Shown: piece by piece, positions 33,190 through 42,405 of the stretch
How the letters are laid out: each line of letters opens with the position of its first letter
Numbering within the stretch: the stretch's first letter is position 1
Assembly: GCA_023664265.1 (NCBI GenBank)
Contig: JAMPFV010000004.1
Span: 22,383 to 86,382, forward strand
Source: Roseburia sp.
GTDB lineage: Bacteria; Bacillota; Clostridia; Lachnospirales; Lachnospiraceae
Length of the DNA stretch: 64,000 bases
Direction of reading: 5' to 3'
The notes under the pieces: generated by a model
Seen by the model: only the letters and a program-made list of their open reading frames with translations
Databases searched by the model: none
Told to the model about the DNA's origin: nothing
Position numbers and translations under genes: made by a program

Positions 33190-35751
33190 CTATTGGCGCA
33201 GGAAAAGCACCTGCAATATCAAAAAACAGAAGCCTGCCGGAATACAGGGGTGAAACGCCCATTCCGTAAGACTGACAGCGCCAAAAACAATCACCAGCGC
33301 AAACGGCACCATGAAAATGCCGTATTGTCTGCCCTGTGTCACGACAAGCCTCGCGGCGCTCCACAGCGACAGCGCGCATATGGATAAAAATACCATCCCT
33401 GCTATCATACCAAAATTATAGGCAACCTGCAAATAGGAATTGTGCGCGTGTCCATGATCCTCTCCCGTGTCGTTCAACAGCCCCATTCCCGGGTGCCCCT
33501 TCAGCTCCAGCGCCTTGAAATAATCCCTGAAAATCTCAAAACGGCCGTTGGAGACGTCACGCCCCGCCTCCGGCGCGGCGCCCTCCGGGTCGTCCGCCGC
33601 CCGATTCATCTGCATTCCCGCAAAGTCCTCTCCGGTGTAGGCCAACAACCCCTGCTCCTCCACACTGATACCGTTGAAGGCCTCTTCCTCCTCGGGGGCC
33701 TCATATCCGAACCGCCCCAAAAGCACGGAAAAAAAATGCTCCACCGTCATGTACAGTCCCGAATCGATTCGGTCTCCCTTGCGCACCGTATGGCTCGAAT
33801 CCTCCCGCTCGATTTCATATTGAATCGGGTCGTCGGCTATCGCGGGAACCGACCTTACCGTGCTGAATACCACCGGGAAGCACATCAACACTGCCGCCGC
33901 AAACATGCCAAGCTCCCGCAGGACTCTCCGAGGCCGCTTTCGGTAGGTTACCGCCGCCAGTCCCACAATTGCCACCACCGTAATCCCCATCGTGAGGAAG
34001 GCCGTCCGCGACACGGTAAGCAGGATAAAGCTGATGGCGCACGCCGCCAGTGAGAGCTCATAAAAGCATCTGCGCAGCATATGTCCGCCGTCCTTGAGCT
34101 TTCCGTACAGCTTCCCCAGCGCCGCCCCCAACACCACCGCCATGTACATGCCGGTGCAGGCGACCGTGTGAAACAGCGCCCCATAGCGCGTCCAATAATG
34201 GTACGGCCTGTGATGCAGGCTGAACAGAACGACAAGCCCGAAACTCAGCAGAATCCCGTCGGTAAAATTCTTCAGGAACCGGCTTTTCGCAGCCGGCATC
34301 ATTCTGAGGAAAAACATTGCCAAAAACGGCAAAACCGCGGTGAACACCCACACCTTCTCAAAGCGGTAGCACCACATAAACAGCGCAAAAACCACCCACA
34401 GCGCGCCGTATACCACCTGTGGGACATGTTCTGCAGCCGCAGCCCTCATCAACGCAAGGCTGCCCCTGCCGACCCGTATCTGTAATAAAATATTGAGTAT
34501 CAAAAGCCCCCAGGCCGCCACCACACCGCAGGTAAGCTTCGCAAGCATCTGCGTTTGCTCATCCCCCGTGACGCCGCCGCAGTACAGAATCGCGCCGATT
34601 GTACCCGCGGCAAGCCAGATTGCGTTCAGCCGGTTCAGAAGCTGCCGCTCACTGAACGTCATCAGGAACGCGATCGCGAGGAAAATCAGCATCCATCGGG
34701 TGTTTTTCATATGGTCATATTCCCTCTGCGCATTCACATACTGACAAAGCGCGTAAAATAAAAAGCCAAAGCTCACCGTCTGTATATAATTGCGCCACTG
34801 GAAGGAAAATTGCCTCCCCACCGAAGCCTGTACCGTCTTGGGCTTCTTAGGATAGAAAAAAGGCAGCCACAGCGCCCCCATCACCCACAGACCCGCCGCC
34901 GGAACGGCAACCGCAAAAAACAGCCTGTCCCAAAGTCCGCCGCCGAATTTATTCCACACCACACAGAACAGAAACAGGAACACCATGCCGGCGCCCGCAA
35001 GCACGCTTCCCGCCACCCGCGCGTACCGGTCAATCACGCCCGCATAGTCCGAGAGCTCCCTATCGTAATAATACAGTCCCAGCATGACAAGCGCATACAG
35101 CGCCGCCGTCACCGCGAGAATCAGCGCATAGCGGAGCAGGATTCCCCCTGCCGACAACGGCTCGGAGTAGTCAAAGTCCGCAATCAGGCAGACCTCGTCA
35201 TTGATGATGCCGTCAATATAGAGCGTGCTGTTTTCCACCTGTCCGAGCGCCCCCCTGTCCGCAACCGGAAGCTCAATATAGTCCACGCATTCCTCCGGGA
35301 CAAGGATTTCATAGTAGTAAGCCCGATCCGTCTCCACATCCATATCGACGGATGCCCTCAGATACCCGTCCTTCTCCATTCTCCTACAGCTGTACTCCTC
35401 CTCGTAAATACAGGAAAAGCCGTCATTGTAGAGCCGAAACCATATCGTCTCCGTGACCGTCTGCTCCAGCATCACCTTACAGTTCAGATACAGCACGATC
35501 CCGTCCAGATGCTCCCGCGTAAAATATACCGTCTGCAGCTTCTTATCCTGCGCCGTAAAGGCCTCCCCGACAAGCTCCCCGCGCGCGTCCGCGGAAACCG
35601 CCTGCTGCCTTGACACCTCATGAGTCCGGGGAATTCCCATGGGATACACTCTGACGAGCAGAATAAAGGCCAGCGTCGCCATCAGTATCTGTATGTTCGC
35701 ATTTCTTTTCACATGCTTTTGATCCGACAATATCTCTCTTAAAAATTCCAA
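33190..35751 (-). CDS. O-antigen ligase/polymerase family membrane protein (WaaL/Wzy-like)
   Basis: 853 residues. One helix near residue 30 is followed by an external domain (about 50-200) and 11-13 helices. Close to the C-terminus the HGHAHNSYLQVAYNFGM segment is the Wzy_C/O-antigen ligase motif with the conserved histidine. The long external N-terminal domain is extra compared with standard ligases. It probably polymerises or transfers the undecaprenyl-linked glycan outside the membrane. The longest start is a TTG at 35751 with a weak ribosome-binding site; TTG or GTG codons 7-13 residues later are also possible. EpsG at 61084 is a second polymerase candidate. Confidence 0.82.
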   Translation of the reverse strand: MEFLREILSDQKHVKRNANIQILMATLAFILLVRVYPMGIPRTHEVSRQQAVSADARGELVGEAFTAQDKKLQTVYFTREHLDGIVLYLNCKVMLEQTVTETIWFRLYNDGFSCIYEEEYSCRRMEKDGYLRASVDMDVETDRAYYYEILVPEECVDYIELPVADRGALGQVENSTLYIDGIINDEVCLIADFDYSEPLSAGGILLRYALILAVTAALYALVMLGLYYYDRELSDYAGVIDRYARVAGSVLAGAGMVFLFLFCVVWNKFGGGLWDRLFFAVAVPAAGLWVMGALWLPFFYPKKPKTVQASVGRQFSFQWRNYIQTVSFGFLFYALCQYVNAQREYDHMKNTRWMLIFLAIAFLMTFSERQLLNRLNAIWLAAGTIGAILYCGGVTGDEQTQMLAKLTCGVVAAWGLLILNILLQIRVGRGSLALMRAAAAEHVPQVVYGALWVVFALFMWCYRFEKVWVFTAVLPFLAMFFLRMMPAAKSRFLKNFTDGILLSFGLVVLFSLHHRPYHYWTRYGALFHTVACTGMYMAVVLGAALGKLYGKLKDGGHMLRRCFYELSLAACAISFILLTVSRTAFLTMGITVVAIVGLAAVTYRKRPRRVLRELGMFAAAVLMCFPVVFSTVRSVPAIADDPIQYEIEREDSSHTVRKGDRIDSGLYMTVEHFFSVLLGRFGYEAPEEEEAFNGISVEEQGLLAYTGEDFAGMQMNRAADDPEGAAPEAGRDVSNGRFEIFRDYFKALELKGHPGMGLLNDTGEDHGHAHNSYLQVAYNFGMIAGMVFLSICALSLWSAARLVVTQGRQYGIFMVPFALVIVFGAVSLTEWAFHPCIPAGFCFLILQVLFLRQ

Positions 35752-35800
35752 GCCTGTTCCCTGCTCTTTCCCAACCTGATTGTCTCACGCTGTCTGAGTG

Positions 35801-36784
35801 TCACTCCGTCTGAGCCGCGTCTCCATGCCGCTCCGCCTCCCGGGCTTCCGCGCCGCTTCCCCCGCAAATCGTCTCCCGAATCACATACTGCGGGGAATTG
35901 TTGATGCTGATATAGATTCGCCCCACATACTCCCCGATCAGTCCGAGCATGACCATCAGCATCCCGCCGATGAACACGAGCGCCGCCATCAGAGAGCTGA
36001 ATCCAAGCGGCACGTCCGGCCTCACAAACTTCTTGATAATCGTGTAAATCCCGTATAAAAATCCGGCTCCCGCAAACACCGCTCCCGTCACCGTGGCGAT
36101 TCGAAGCGGCAGGATGGAAAACGCGGTAAACCCGTTGAACCAAAGCCCCAGCAGCTTTTTCATCGTGTAGCCCGAGGCGCCGATTTCACGGCTGCGGTGC
36201 TTCACGGGCACGTTTGAAATATTTCCCGTCGCGCGCAGCACCAGCCCGATGACATACGGATAGCTGTTCTCATATTCCAGCATGCTGTCCACCACAAACC
36301 GCCTTGCCGCAAAATAGCTGGTAACGCGCAGCTCCTTGGGCTTTCCGAGCATCATCCGCGTCATCAGGTCGTTCATCCGGGTGCCGAAATTGCGGAACGC
36401 GCTGTGCTTCTTGGAATCATAGCTCGCATAGACGACGTCCCGTCCGTTCTCAAGCTCCTTTATCAGACCGCCCACCTCGTCGGCCGGCGTCTGTCCGTCG
36501 TCGTCCAGACACACCACAATGTCTCCGTCCGACCGGCGCAGCCCCGCCATCAGCGCCGCGTGCTGCCCGAAATTCTTCGCCAAATCAACGCCCGTAATGT
36601 TGTCATATTTCCCGCAAAGCCGCTCTATAACCGCAAACGTTCCGTCCGGCGAGCAGTCGTTTACCAGAAATATATTGTATTCATAAGCCGTCATTCCCCG
36701 CATGGTGTCCCTGATTTCCTCCACAACCGCCTCCAGCGTTTTCTCGCTTCTGTAGCATGGAATGACAAAACTGATCTTGCTCAT
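35801..36784 (-). CDS. GT2 polyprenyl-phosphate glycosyltransferase, GtrB/ArnC-like
   Basis: 327 residues. A GT-A domain (SFVIPCYRSEKTLEAVV, VNDCSPDGT, CLDDDGQTPADEV, RSREIGASGYT) is followed by two C-terminal membrane helices (about 235-255 and 270-295), the plan of GtrB, ArnC and DPM synthases. Such enzymes put one sugar on undecaprenyl phosphate for use outside the membrane. The polytopic GT-C-like proteins of this window need exactly that kind of donor, so this gene probably feeds one or more of them. It overlaps the GNAT gene upstream by 4 bases. Confidence 0.9.
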   Translation of the reverse strand: MSKISFVIPCYRSEKTLEAVVEEIRDTMRGMTAYEYNIFLVNDCSPDGTFAVIERLCGKYDNITGVDLAKNFGQHAALMAGLRRSDGDIVVCLDDDGQTPADEVGGLIKELENGRDVVYASYDSKKHSAFRNFGTRMNDLMTRMMLGKPKELRVTSYFAARRFVVDSMLEYENSYPYVIGLVLRATGNISNVPVKHRSREIGASGYTMKKLLGLWFNGFTAFSILPLRIATVTGAVFAGAGFLYGIYTIIKKFVRPDVPLGFSSLMAALVFIGGMLMVMLGLIGEYVGRIYISINNSPQYVIRETICGGSGAEAREAERHGDAAQTE

Positions 36785-37353
36785 CTTTTCCTCCGTCCCA
36801 AGGGGGCTCCCTGTTTTTCGGAATTTATCGCCCCGAATAAAATTAAATCCTCGTATCTTCCGTTCAAAAACAGCTCCTCCCTCAGACAGGCCTCCCGCGT
36901 GTAGCCCGCGTTCTCGTGCATACGGATGCTGGACCGGTTATATGCCAGAACCCGCGCCATAAGCTTATGGAGCCCCAACGTGTGGAAGGCGTACGACAGC
37001 ATGAGCTTCGCCGCCTCCGTGCCGATGCCTCTTCCGCGCAACTCCTGTTCTCCCAGAAAGATCCCCTCCTCGGCTTTCCCGTTCGCCTCGTCAAAATTTT
37101 GCAGATAGACAGAGCCCAACGGCCTGTCGTCCGCGTTGCCGCACACGATAAACTGGTGCACCAGCCCCGTCTCCACCTTGTTTCTCAGCCAATCGCGGTG
37201 CTCCGCCTCCGATATCGGCTCTCTGTAAATAAAATTATCCACAACCGCCTTGTCGTTTCGCCACCGCACGACCGACTCCGTATCCTCCGCCGTAATCGGC
37301 CGAAGATAAATCTGCCGGCCGCAAATCCTCAAATCCTTCTTTGCCGGTTCCAT
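36781..37353 (-). CDS. GNAT N-acetyltransferase, RimJ/RimL-like
   Basis: 190 residues. IYLRPITAEDTESVVRWRND opens the fold; GEQELRGRGIGTEAAKLML is the acetyl-CoA pyrophosphate loop (RGxGxG/A), followed by RVLAYNRSSIRMHENAGY. In sugar loci such proteins acetylate the amino group of 4-amino sugars (WecD, PseH). RffA, which makes TDP-4-amino-4,6-dideoxygalactose, is encoded two genes upstream, so a WecD-like role is plausible. The C-terminal tail is unusually basic. Protein or other small-molecule substrates cannot be excluded. Confidence 0.85.
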   Translation of the reverse strand: MEPAKKDLRICGRQIYLRPITAEDTESVVRWRNDKAVVDNFIYREPISEAEHRDWLRNKVETGLVHQFIVCGNADDRPLGSVYLQNFDEANGKAEEGIFLGEQELRGRGIGTEAAKLMLSYAFHTLGLHKLMARVLAYNRSSIRMHENAGYTREACLREELFLNGRYEDLILFGAINSEKQGAPLGRRKR

Positions 37354-37393
37354 TCCCTATCCTGCCTCTCTCCCCTCCGGCCGCCCGCTCTGT

Positions 37394-39310
37394 TCAGGCT
37401 CCGGACACACTCAGCGCATACACCGCAAACGCGGACGTTCCCTCCGATGTACAAATGGTGTCCACTCGGACGGCCTCCGCCGCGATACCACGCTTCGCAT
37501 AATAAGCCTCAAGCCATGTAATATCCTTGTCCGGCGCGGCCACAAAATACGCCTTCGTCCCCGCCCCGGCCTTTCTCGCGCAGAGCGCGCTCTGGACGTC
37601 CCTGAGACCGGCTCTTGCCAGCTTCTGCCTGTACAGAGGGCTCTTCGCCACCCATCCGCCGCAGATGTCAAAGTTCCGATAGGCGGAGTCCGCATTTTCA
37701 AAAATCTTCTCCGAATACGGCGCGCCCCCATAGGAGGTGGAGGAATACACATCAATCACATAAAAGTCGTCCGGATGCACGGCGCAATAGCTCTTGAGCG
37801 CCTCCCAGCGCACATCCGCCGCCGCCCTGTCCCGAAGCTCCTGTGCGGTCCGGTTATAACTGCCCCTGAAGGCCGCCGCCAGAAACAAAAGCCCCAATAC
37901 ACAGATTGCCGTGTTGGCTATGCCGCTCACAAGATCCGTCCCGCCGCGCCGTTCCCGTGGCGCACCGGCACGATACTCTGACAAAATCAGCCCCGCCAGT
38001 GTCGCAAGCTCCGCCATCAGCAGCGGAATCGTCACGCGCTCGAGCGCGCGGTCCACCATATATAAATATAACCACAAAACACTGCGGATAACCGCCAGCG
38101 CAAGAATTTTGACGAATGACTTCCACTTTTTCCCATAGCACGCCGGCAAAATACACAAAAGCACATAGAGCACATACGCCCCAAGCACCGCGTAACCGCC
38201 GACCGTCTCTCCCGACAGTGCCGCGGCGCTTTCCGTGGCGCCCTGCTCCTCAAAGAAGGTTGCGCCGAAACCGGCAAGCCCCGAAAGCATTCGCTCCCGG
38301 TACTGCCACAGCGCCTCCGCGGGGCTCCTTCTGGTCACATAGCCCAGCGTGGCATGAAGCCCCTTCCCATCGCACGCGCGCTGCCGTTGGTACGCCGCGA
38401 TGGACTCCAGCATCCACGCGTCAATGGATTCATCCAGCGCGAAATTATAATTCTCCAACAGCGTAAACGATTCCTCCGACAGGCCAATGGACTCATAGAA
38501 CGCCGCATTCTCATCATCATAGGGCGGCAAATCATAAAAATCATACAGCTTCGTGCGCGCGTCGAAAAAGCTCCGAAAGCTCCTCCATTCACTGCCGCTG
38601 TAGGCCAGACTGTCAAGAGAGAACATCACCAGGATCCCGAGCATCGCCCCTGCGAACAAAAACAGATATTTTCTGAAATTCGTGCCCGTGAAGACGCGCT
38701 CCTCGCTGCTCCATTTCACAAGTCCCGCAAAGATCAGAAACGGCATCAGCATCATGCACATCTCCGTCCGTATCATAAAGGACAGAACCACCAACAGCGC
38801 CGGAACGACATTGCGCCTGACAAACACGGACGGCTTGTCCGCGTTCTCCCCCGTCAGGAACAGAAACACCGCACACGCCATACAGAGACCGGAGGTCACA
38901 CTGTACTGCACGATCACCAGCTGCCGCAGGAAAAGCCCGAGCGCCGCGAGCGCGAGAATGCTCAGCGCCGCCGCCCTCGCCGGCCCCCGCCTCATACGTC
39001 CCGTCAGCCGCCACGCCATCAGCGCAAACGCGCCGAACTGGCACACGCACAGAAACAGCCCGTACCACGGAACCGCCGGGAGGATTCTGTAAGCCCCGGC
39101 AATCACCCAAGACAGCGGGAACAAAAGCTGTATGCCGTATCCGCTCGGCAGCCCCGTGTAGGTTCCCGACAGAATATCCTTGATTGCGGTGTCATCATTC
39201 AAATCATAATAAAAGTCAAAAAATACTGCGGGGACGAGCACCAGCGCCAACGTGAAGCACAATACCGCACACCATCTGCCCGCCGTTCCCTTTGTGGGCC
39301 TGTTCATCAT
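37394..39310 (-). CDS. Polytopic membrane protein of unknown family (GT-C-like)
   Basis: 638 residues with about 11-12 hydrophobic segments and a soluble C-terminal domain after residue 490. The first external loop reads FYYDLNDDTAIKDILSGTYTG, with the paired acidic residues typical of GT-C glycosyltransferases. I do not recognise a named family with proven function, though similar proteins occur in Clostridia surface loci. It follows rffA with overlapping ATGA stop and start, so the two are translated together and it may place a modified sugar. The start could be the second ATG at 39307. Confidence 0.75.
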   Translation of the reverse strand: MMNRPTKGTAGRWCAVLCFTLALVLVPAVFFDFYYDLNDDTAIKDILSGTYTGLPSGYGIQLLFPLSWVIAGAYRILPAVPWYGLFLCVCQFGAFALMAWRLTGRMRRGPARAAALSILALAALGLFLRQLVIVQYSVTSGLCMACAVFLFLTGENADKPSVFVRRNVVPALLVVLSFMIRTEMCMMLMPFLIFAGLVKWSSEERVFTGTNFRKYLFLFAGAMLGILVMFSLDSLAYSGSEWRSFRSFFDARTKLYDFYDLPPYDDENAAFYESIGLSEESFTLLENYNFALDESIDAWMLESIAAYQRQRACDGKGLHATLGYVTRRSPAEALWQYRERMLSGLAGFGATFFEEQGATESAAALSGETVGGYAVLGAYVLYVLLCILPACYGKKWKSFVKILALAVIRSVLWLYLYMVDRALERVTIPLLMAELATLAGLILSEYRAGAPRERRGGTDLVSGIANTAICVLGLLFLAAAFRGSYNRTAQELRDRAAADVRWEALKSYCAVHPDDFYVIDVYSSTSYGGAPYSEKIFENADSAYRNFDICGGWVAKSPLYRQKLARAGLRDVQSALCARKAGAGTKAYFVAAPDKDITWLEAYYAKRGIAAEAVRVDTICTSEGTSAFAVYALSVSGA

Positions 39311-40437
39311 ATGTGATAGAACTCCTTCACCTTGCTTACGATATAATCAACCTCTGACTCCTTGAGCGTATAAAACATCGGAAGACGCACGAGGCGCTCG
39401 CTCTCCCTCGTCGTCCAAACGTCCTCCCCGGCAAAGGCGCCGAATCGCTGCCCCGCGGGCGCCGTGTGGAGCGGAATATAGTGAAACACCGCCCAGACGC
39501 CGTTCTCCTTCATAAACCCGATAAAACGGCTGCGCTCCTCAATATCCTTCGTCTTGATATAGTACATATGGCCGTTGTGCACGCAGCCCTCCGGCACCGT
39601 CGGCAGCTCGATCAGCCCCCGCTCCGCCAGCGGCTTCAATAACGTATGATATTGATTCCACCTGTCAAGCCGCGCCCGCGTAATTTCCTGCGCAAGCTCC
39701 AGCTGCGCCCAGAGATACGCGGCGTTCATATCGCTCGGCAGATAGGAGGAGCCGTAGTTGACCCAAGTATACTTGTCAATCTGCCCCCGGTAAAATTTAC
39801 TGCGGTTGGTTCCCTTCTCCCGAATGATCTCCGCTTCCTCCACATACCGCTCATCCTTGATCAGGAGGGCGCCGCCCTCCCCCATGCTGAGGTTCTTTGT
39901 CTCATGGAAGGAAAAGCAGCCGAAGTCCCCGATTGCGCCGAGCGCCTTTCCCTTGTAGGAGGCCATAATGCCCTGCGCCGCATCCTCGATCACCGCAAGC
40001 TTATACTTATCCGCAAGCGCCATAATGGTATCCATCTCACAGGCCACGCCCGCGTAATGCACCGGCACGATCGCCCTTGTCCGAGGGGTGATGGCGGCCT
40101 CTATTTTCTTCTCGTCAATGTTCATCGTATCCGGACGGATATCGACAAACACCGCCTTCGCTCCGCGAAGCACGAAAGCGTCCGCGGTCGATACAAAGGT
40201 AAAGGCCGGCATGATGACCTCGTCCCCCTCCTTTATGTCCGTCAGAAGCGCGGCAAGCTCCGTCGCATGGGTACAGGAGGTGGTGAGCAGGCATTTTGTC
40301 GTCCTGGTTTCCCGTTCAATCCATTCACTGCACTTCCTCGTAAACGGGCCGTCTCCGCAGATTTTCTGATTCTCGACAGCCTCCCGGATGTATTCCATCT
40401 CTTTTCCCGTGAAAGGCGGTACGTTAAAATTAATCAT
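39307..40437 (-). CDS. rffA: dTDP-4-amino-4,6-dideoxygalactose transaminase
   Basis: 376 residues from the ATG at 40437 (MINFNVPPFTGKEM), the family start; the ORF extends 9 codons further without reason. The PLP lysine lies in FSFHETKNLSMGEGGAL near residue 180, and TTSCTHATELAALL and FSFHETKN are signatures of the RffA/WecE/FdtB group. It makes TDP-Fuc4N from TDP-4-keto-6-deoxyglucose with glutamate. The rmlA and rmlB genes for its substrate are not in the window. It has its own promoter (40473-40501) behind a double hairpin. Confidence 0.9.
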   Translation of the reverse strand: MINFNVPPFTGKEMEYIREAVENQKICGDGPFTRKCSEWIERETRTTKCLLTTSCTHATELAALLTDIKEGDEVIMPAFTFVSTADAFVLRGAKAVFVDIRPDTMNIDEKKIEAAITPRTRAIVPVHYAGVACEMDTIMALADKYKLAVIEDAAQGIMASYKGKALGAIGDFGCFSFHETKNLSMGEGGALLIKDERYVEEAEIIREKGTNRSKFYRGQIDKYTWVNYGSSYLPSDMNAAYLWAQLELAQEITRARLDRWNQYHTLLKPLAERGLIELPTVPEGCVHNGHMYYIKTKDIEERSRFIGFMKENGVWAVFHYIPLHTAPAGQRFGAFAGEDVWTTRESERLVRLPMFYTLKESEVDYIVSKVKEFYHI

Positions 40438-40472
40438 AAGGCGCTCCCTTCTGCACGCTTGCATTATTCTTT

Positions 40473-40501
40473 ATCTTACACACTTTATCCGGATTTTGCA
40501 A
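40473..40501 (-). promoter_or_regulatory. Promoter for rffA and downstream genes
   Basis: On the minus strand TTGCAA (40501-40496) and TAAGAT (40478-40473) lie 17 bases apart, about 35 bases before the rffA start codon. It immediately follows a double hairpin, so this is a transcription-unit boundary. Confidence 0.65.
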
Positions 40502-40553
40502 GGGAAACGCTCTAATCAGCATTTCCCGCACCGGATTTGCGCTGCAAACCCGG
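40502..40553 (-). terminator. Double stem-loop after the 615-residue membrane protein gene
   Basis: Two hairpins lie directly after the stop at 40558. The first has arms CCGG-TTTGC and GCAAA-CCGG (about 40531-40553); the second has GGGAAACGCT (40502-40511) and AGCATTTCCC (40518-40527) with a 6-base loop and one G-U pair in the minus-strand RNA. There is no long U-run, so termination may be partial. Confidence 0.5.
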
Positions 40554-40557
40554 CAAG

Positions 40558-42405
40558 TTACTTCCCTATATAAACCCGATATGCTTCGTCGGAATAGATC
40601 TCAACATAATCATTGGCCTTCATAAAGGCTTGGATTGCGCACAGCTTTTGGTATCGGAGGCCTGATTGCTCCGTCAGCCAGTCAACCGACTCCGCGCCGA
40701 GAATGACAGCGGGCCGGTCGTCGTGTATTGCAGCCAAATCCTCCTCAAGCCGGTCCGCCGCGTTCGAATCCAAGTCAGGCCAGGTGGTGAACACCGCGGG
40801 CTCCAAATCAAAAATATAGGCGAGCGCGGGAATGTCTCCATAGAGAATCACACGACCCCCGGTCAGACCGTTTTCCGCAAGACAACAATCAAGCGCCTGA
40901 AGCGACGCGGCCTTGGCGTTTGTCGTCCGCAGCCCGTCCGCGGAGACGCCGCTCTGCAAATGCAGGACCGCGCGCGGCTCCCGTGCGGCTTTCGCGTCAT
41001 GGAATACAAAGCCGGCTCCGAACAGAAGGCTCTGTATCGCGGTACAGGCCGCGATACAGCAGAGGGTCGCCCGCCCCACAAAGGAGAAATCCGTCTTCCC
41101 GAGCGCGCCAAAGGCCTCCGCAAGAAGCAGCACCGACACCGGCGCAAGCAGAAACAGATTGTTGATGAGCGGATAAAGCCCGTTATTGCTGCCCAGCGGC
41201 GTGACGAAAACAGTCACAAGCGCGAACACGGACCACAGCTTCAGCGTCTTTGTCCCGCCTGCATGGAACAGCATCCATACGCAAAGCGCAATCACGACCA
41301 GCAGGTAGACGGTCACCCATTTATACATCGAAAAATAATCGGTATAATCAAAGCCAAACATCCCTCTGCCATAGCAAAAGCGCAGAAGCACCGGCAGCCC
41401 CGCCAGCCAGAGCGCACGGAGCAGATACGTCCCGGCCTTTTTTGCCCTGCCGCTCTTTATCAGCTGCCTCCTCACGGCAAAGAGCCCAAGACCTGCCGCC
41501 GCATAGCCCGCAAACAAAAGCAGCCATCCGCCGTAACGGACATAATCGCCAAACATCGCCAACAGCATCTCCACAGGCTTATAGTCGGTCGCCGTCTCCG
41601 TCATGCCGAACAGAGAACCGATCATCTCGGGATACGCGCCGAATCCGTACCGCAGTCCGATTACAAGCAGCGGCGGCAGAAGCCCCGCAAGATAGCCCGC
41701 GATACAGAGACCGGTGCGGCTCAGCGCCGTCTTGAAGGCGCTCTCATAGTCTCTGCGGTTCAAAAAGAAAAAATACCACACTGGCAGAATGAATGCCATG
41801 TATGTGATGTTCGGCATTCGGACCGCCACACAGAGGCCGAGGATCACTCCGGCGATGATGTAATCCCTGCGGGAGTCCCCTGTGATCGCGCAAAACAGCA
41901 CGAGAGACGCCGCCGTCATCATCATATACCCCAGATAGTGATACAGGATAACCGTCGGCGCCCAACAGAGTGAGAGCGCCGTAAGCTCCGCCGCGAACAA
42001 CAGCACGCTGTACCCGCGCTTGCGCCGGGCGTACCGCCCTGCCAGAAACACATAGACAGACGCCGCCGTCAGGCCCACCAAAAGTCCCGTATATACGTTC
42101 ATCCCAATCCAGGTGTTGCCCATCGGCAAATGCGACAGCGCCACGCCCAACACATTCGCAAGATATGTCGCAAGCTTCCATGTCCGGCCCAGCACGTCAA
42201 AAAAACGGTAATTCCCCAACGCGTACCCCGCATCCATCAGATCCGCCCCTGTCCGGACATGGCGCAGCGGATAGAGCAGCAACACCAGCGCCAGCAGGAC
42301 GATGGTCCATATTCTGTTCGTTTGACCCTTTGATTTCCTGTCCGTATTAACCGCGCTCCTTCCTCCCGTCCCCGCGGGCCCTGCCGCGGCGGATGACGCG
42401 CACAA
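40558..42405 (-). CDS. Polytopic membrane protein of unknown family (GT-C-like)
   Basis: Up to 615 residues, with 11-13 hydrophobic segments from about residue 33 and a soluble C-terminal part. The first external loop has HVRTGADLMDAGYALGNYRFF, an acidic motif of the type seen in GT-C proteins such as ArnT relatives. The start is unclear: the only usual start codon is GTG at 42405, inside the upstream acyltransferase gene, whereas the strong ribosome-binding site GGGAGGAAGGAG at about 42355-42366 is followed by no ATG, GTG or TTG in this frame. A sugar-transfer role is inferred from fold and context. Confidence 0.7.
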   Translation of the reverse strand: MCASSAAAGPAGTGGRSAVNTDRKSKGQTNRIWTIVLLALVLLLYPLRHVRTGADLMDAGYALGNYRFFDVLGRTWKLATYLANVLGVALSHLPMGNTWIGMNVYTGLLVGLTAASVYVFLAGRYARRKRGYSVLLFAAELTALSLCWAPTVILYHYLGYMMMTAASLVLFCAITGDSRRDYIIAGVILGLCVAVRMPNITYMAFILPVWYFFFLNRRDYESAFKTALSRTGLCIAGYLAGLLPPLLVIGLRYGFGAYPEMIGSLFGMTETATDYKPVEMLLAMFGDYVRYGGWLLLFAGYAAAGLGLFAVRRQLIKSGRAKKAGTYLLRALWLAGLPVLLRFCYGRGMFGFDYTDYFSMYKWVTVYLLVVIALCVWMLFHAGGTKTLKLWSVFALVTVFVTPLGSNNGLYPLINNLFLLAPVSVLLLAEAFGALGKTDFSFVGRATLCCIAACTAIQSLLFGAGFVFHDAKAAREPRAVLHLQSGVSADGLRTTNAKAASLQALDCCLAENGLTGGRVILYGDIPALAYIFDLEPAVFTTWPDLDSNAADRLEEDLAAIHDDRPAVILGAESVDWLTEQSGLRYQKLCAIQAFMKANDYVEIYSDEAYRVYIGK

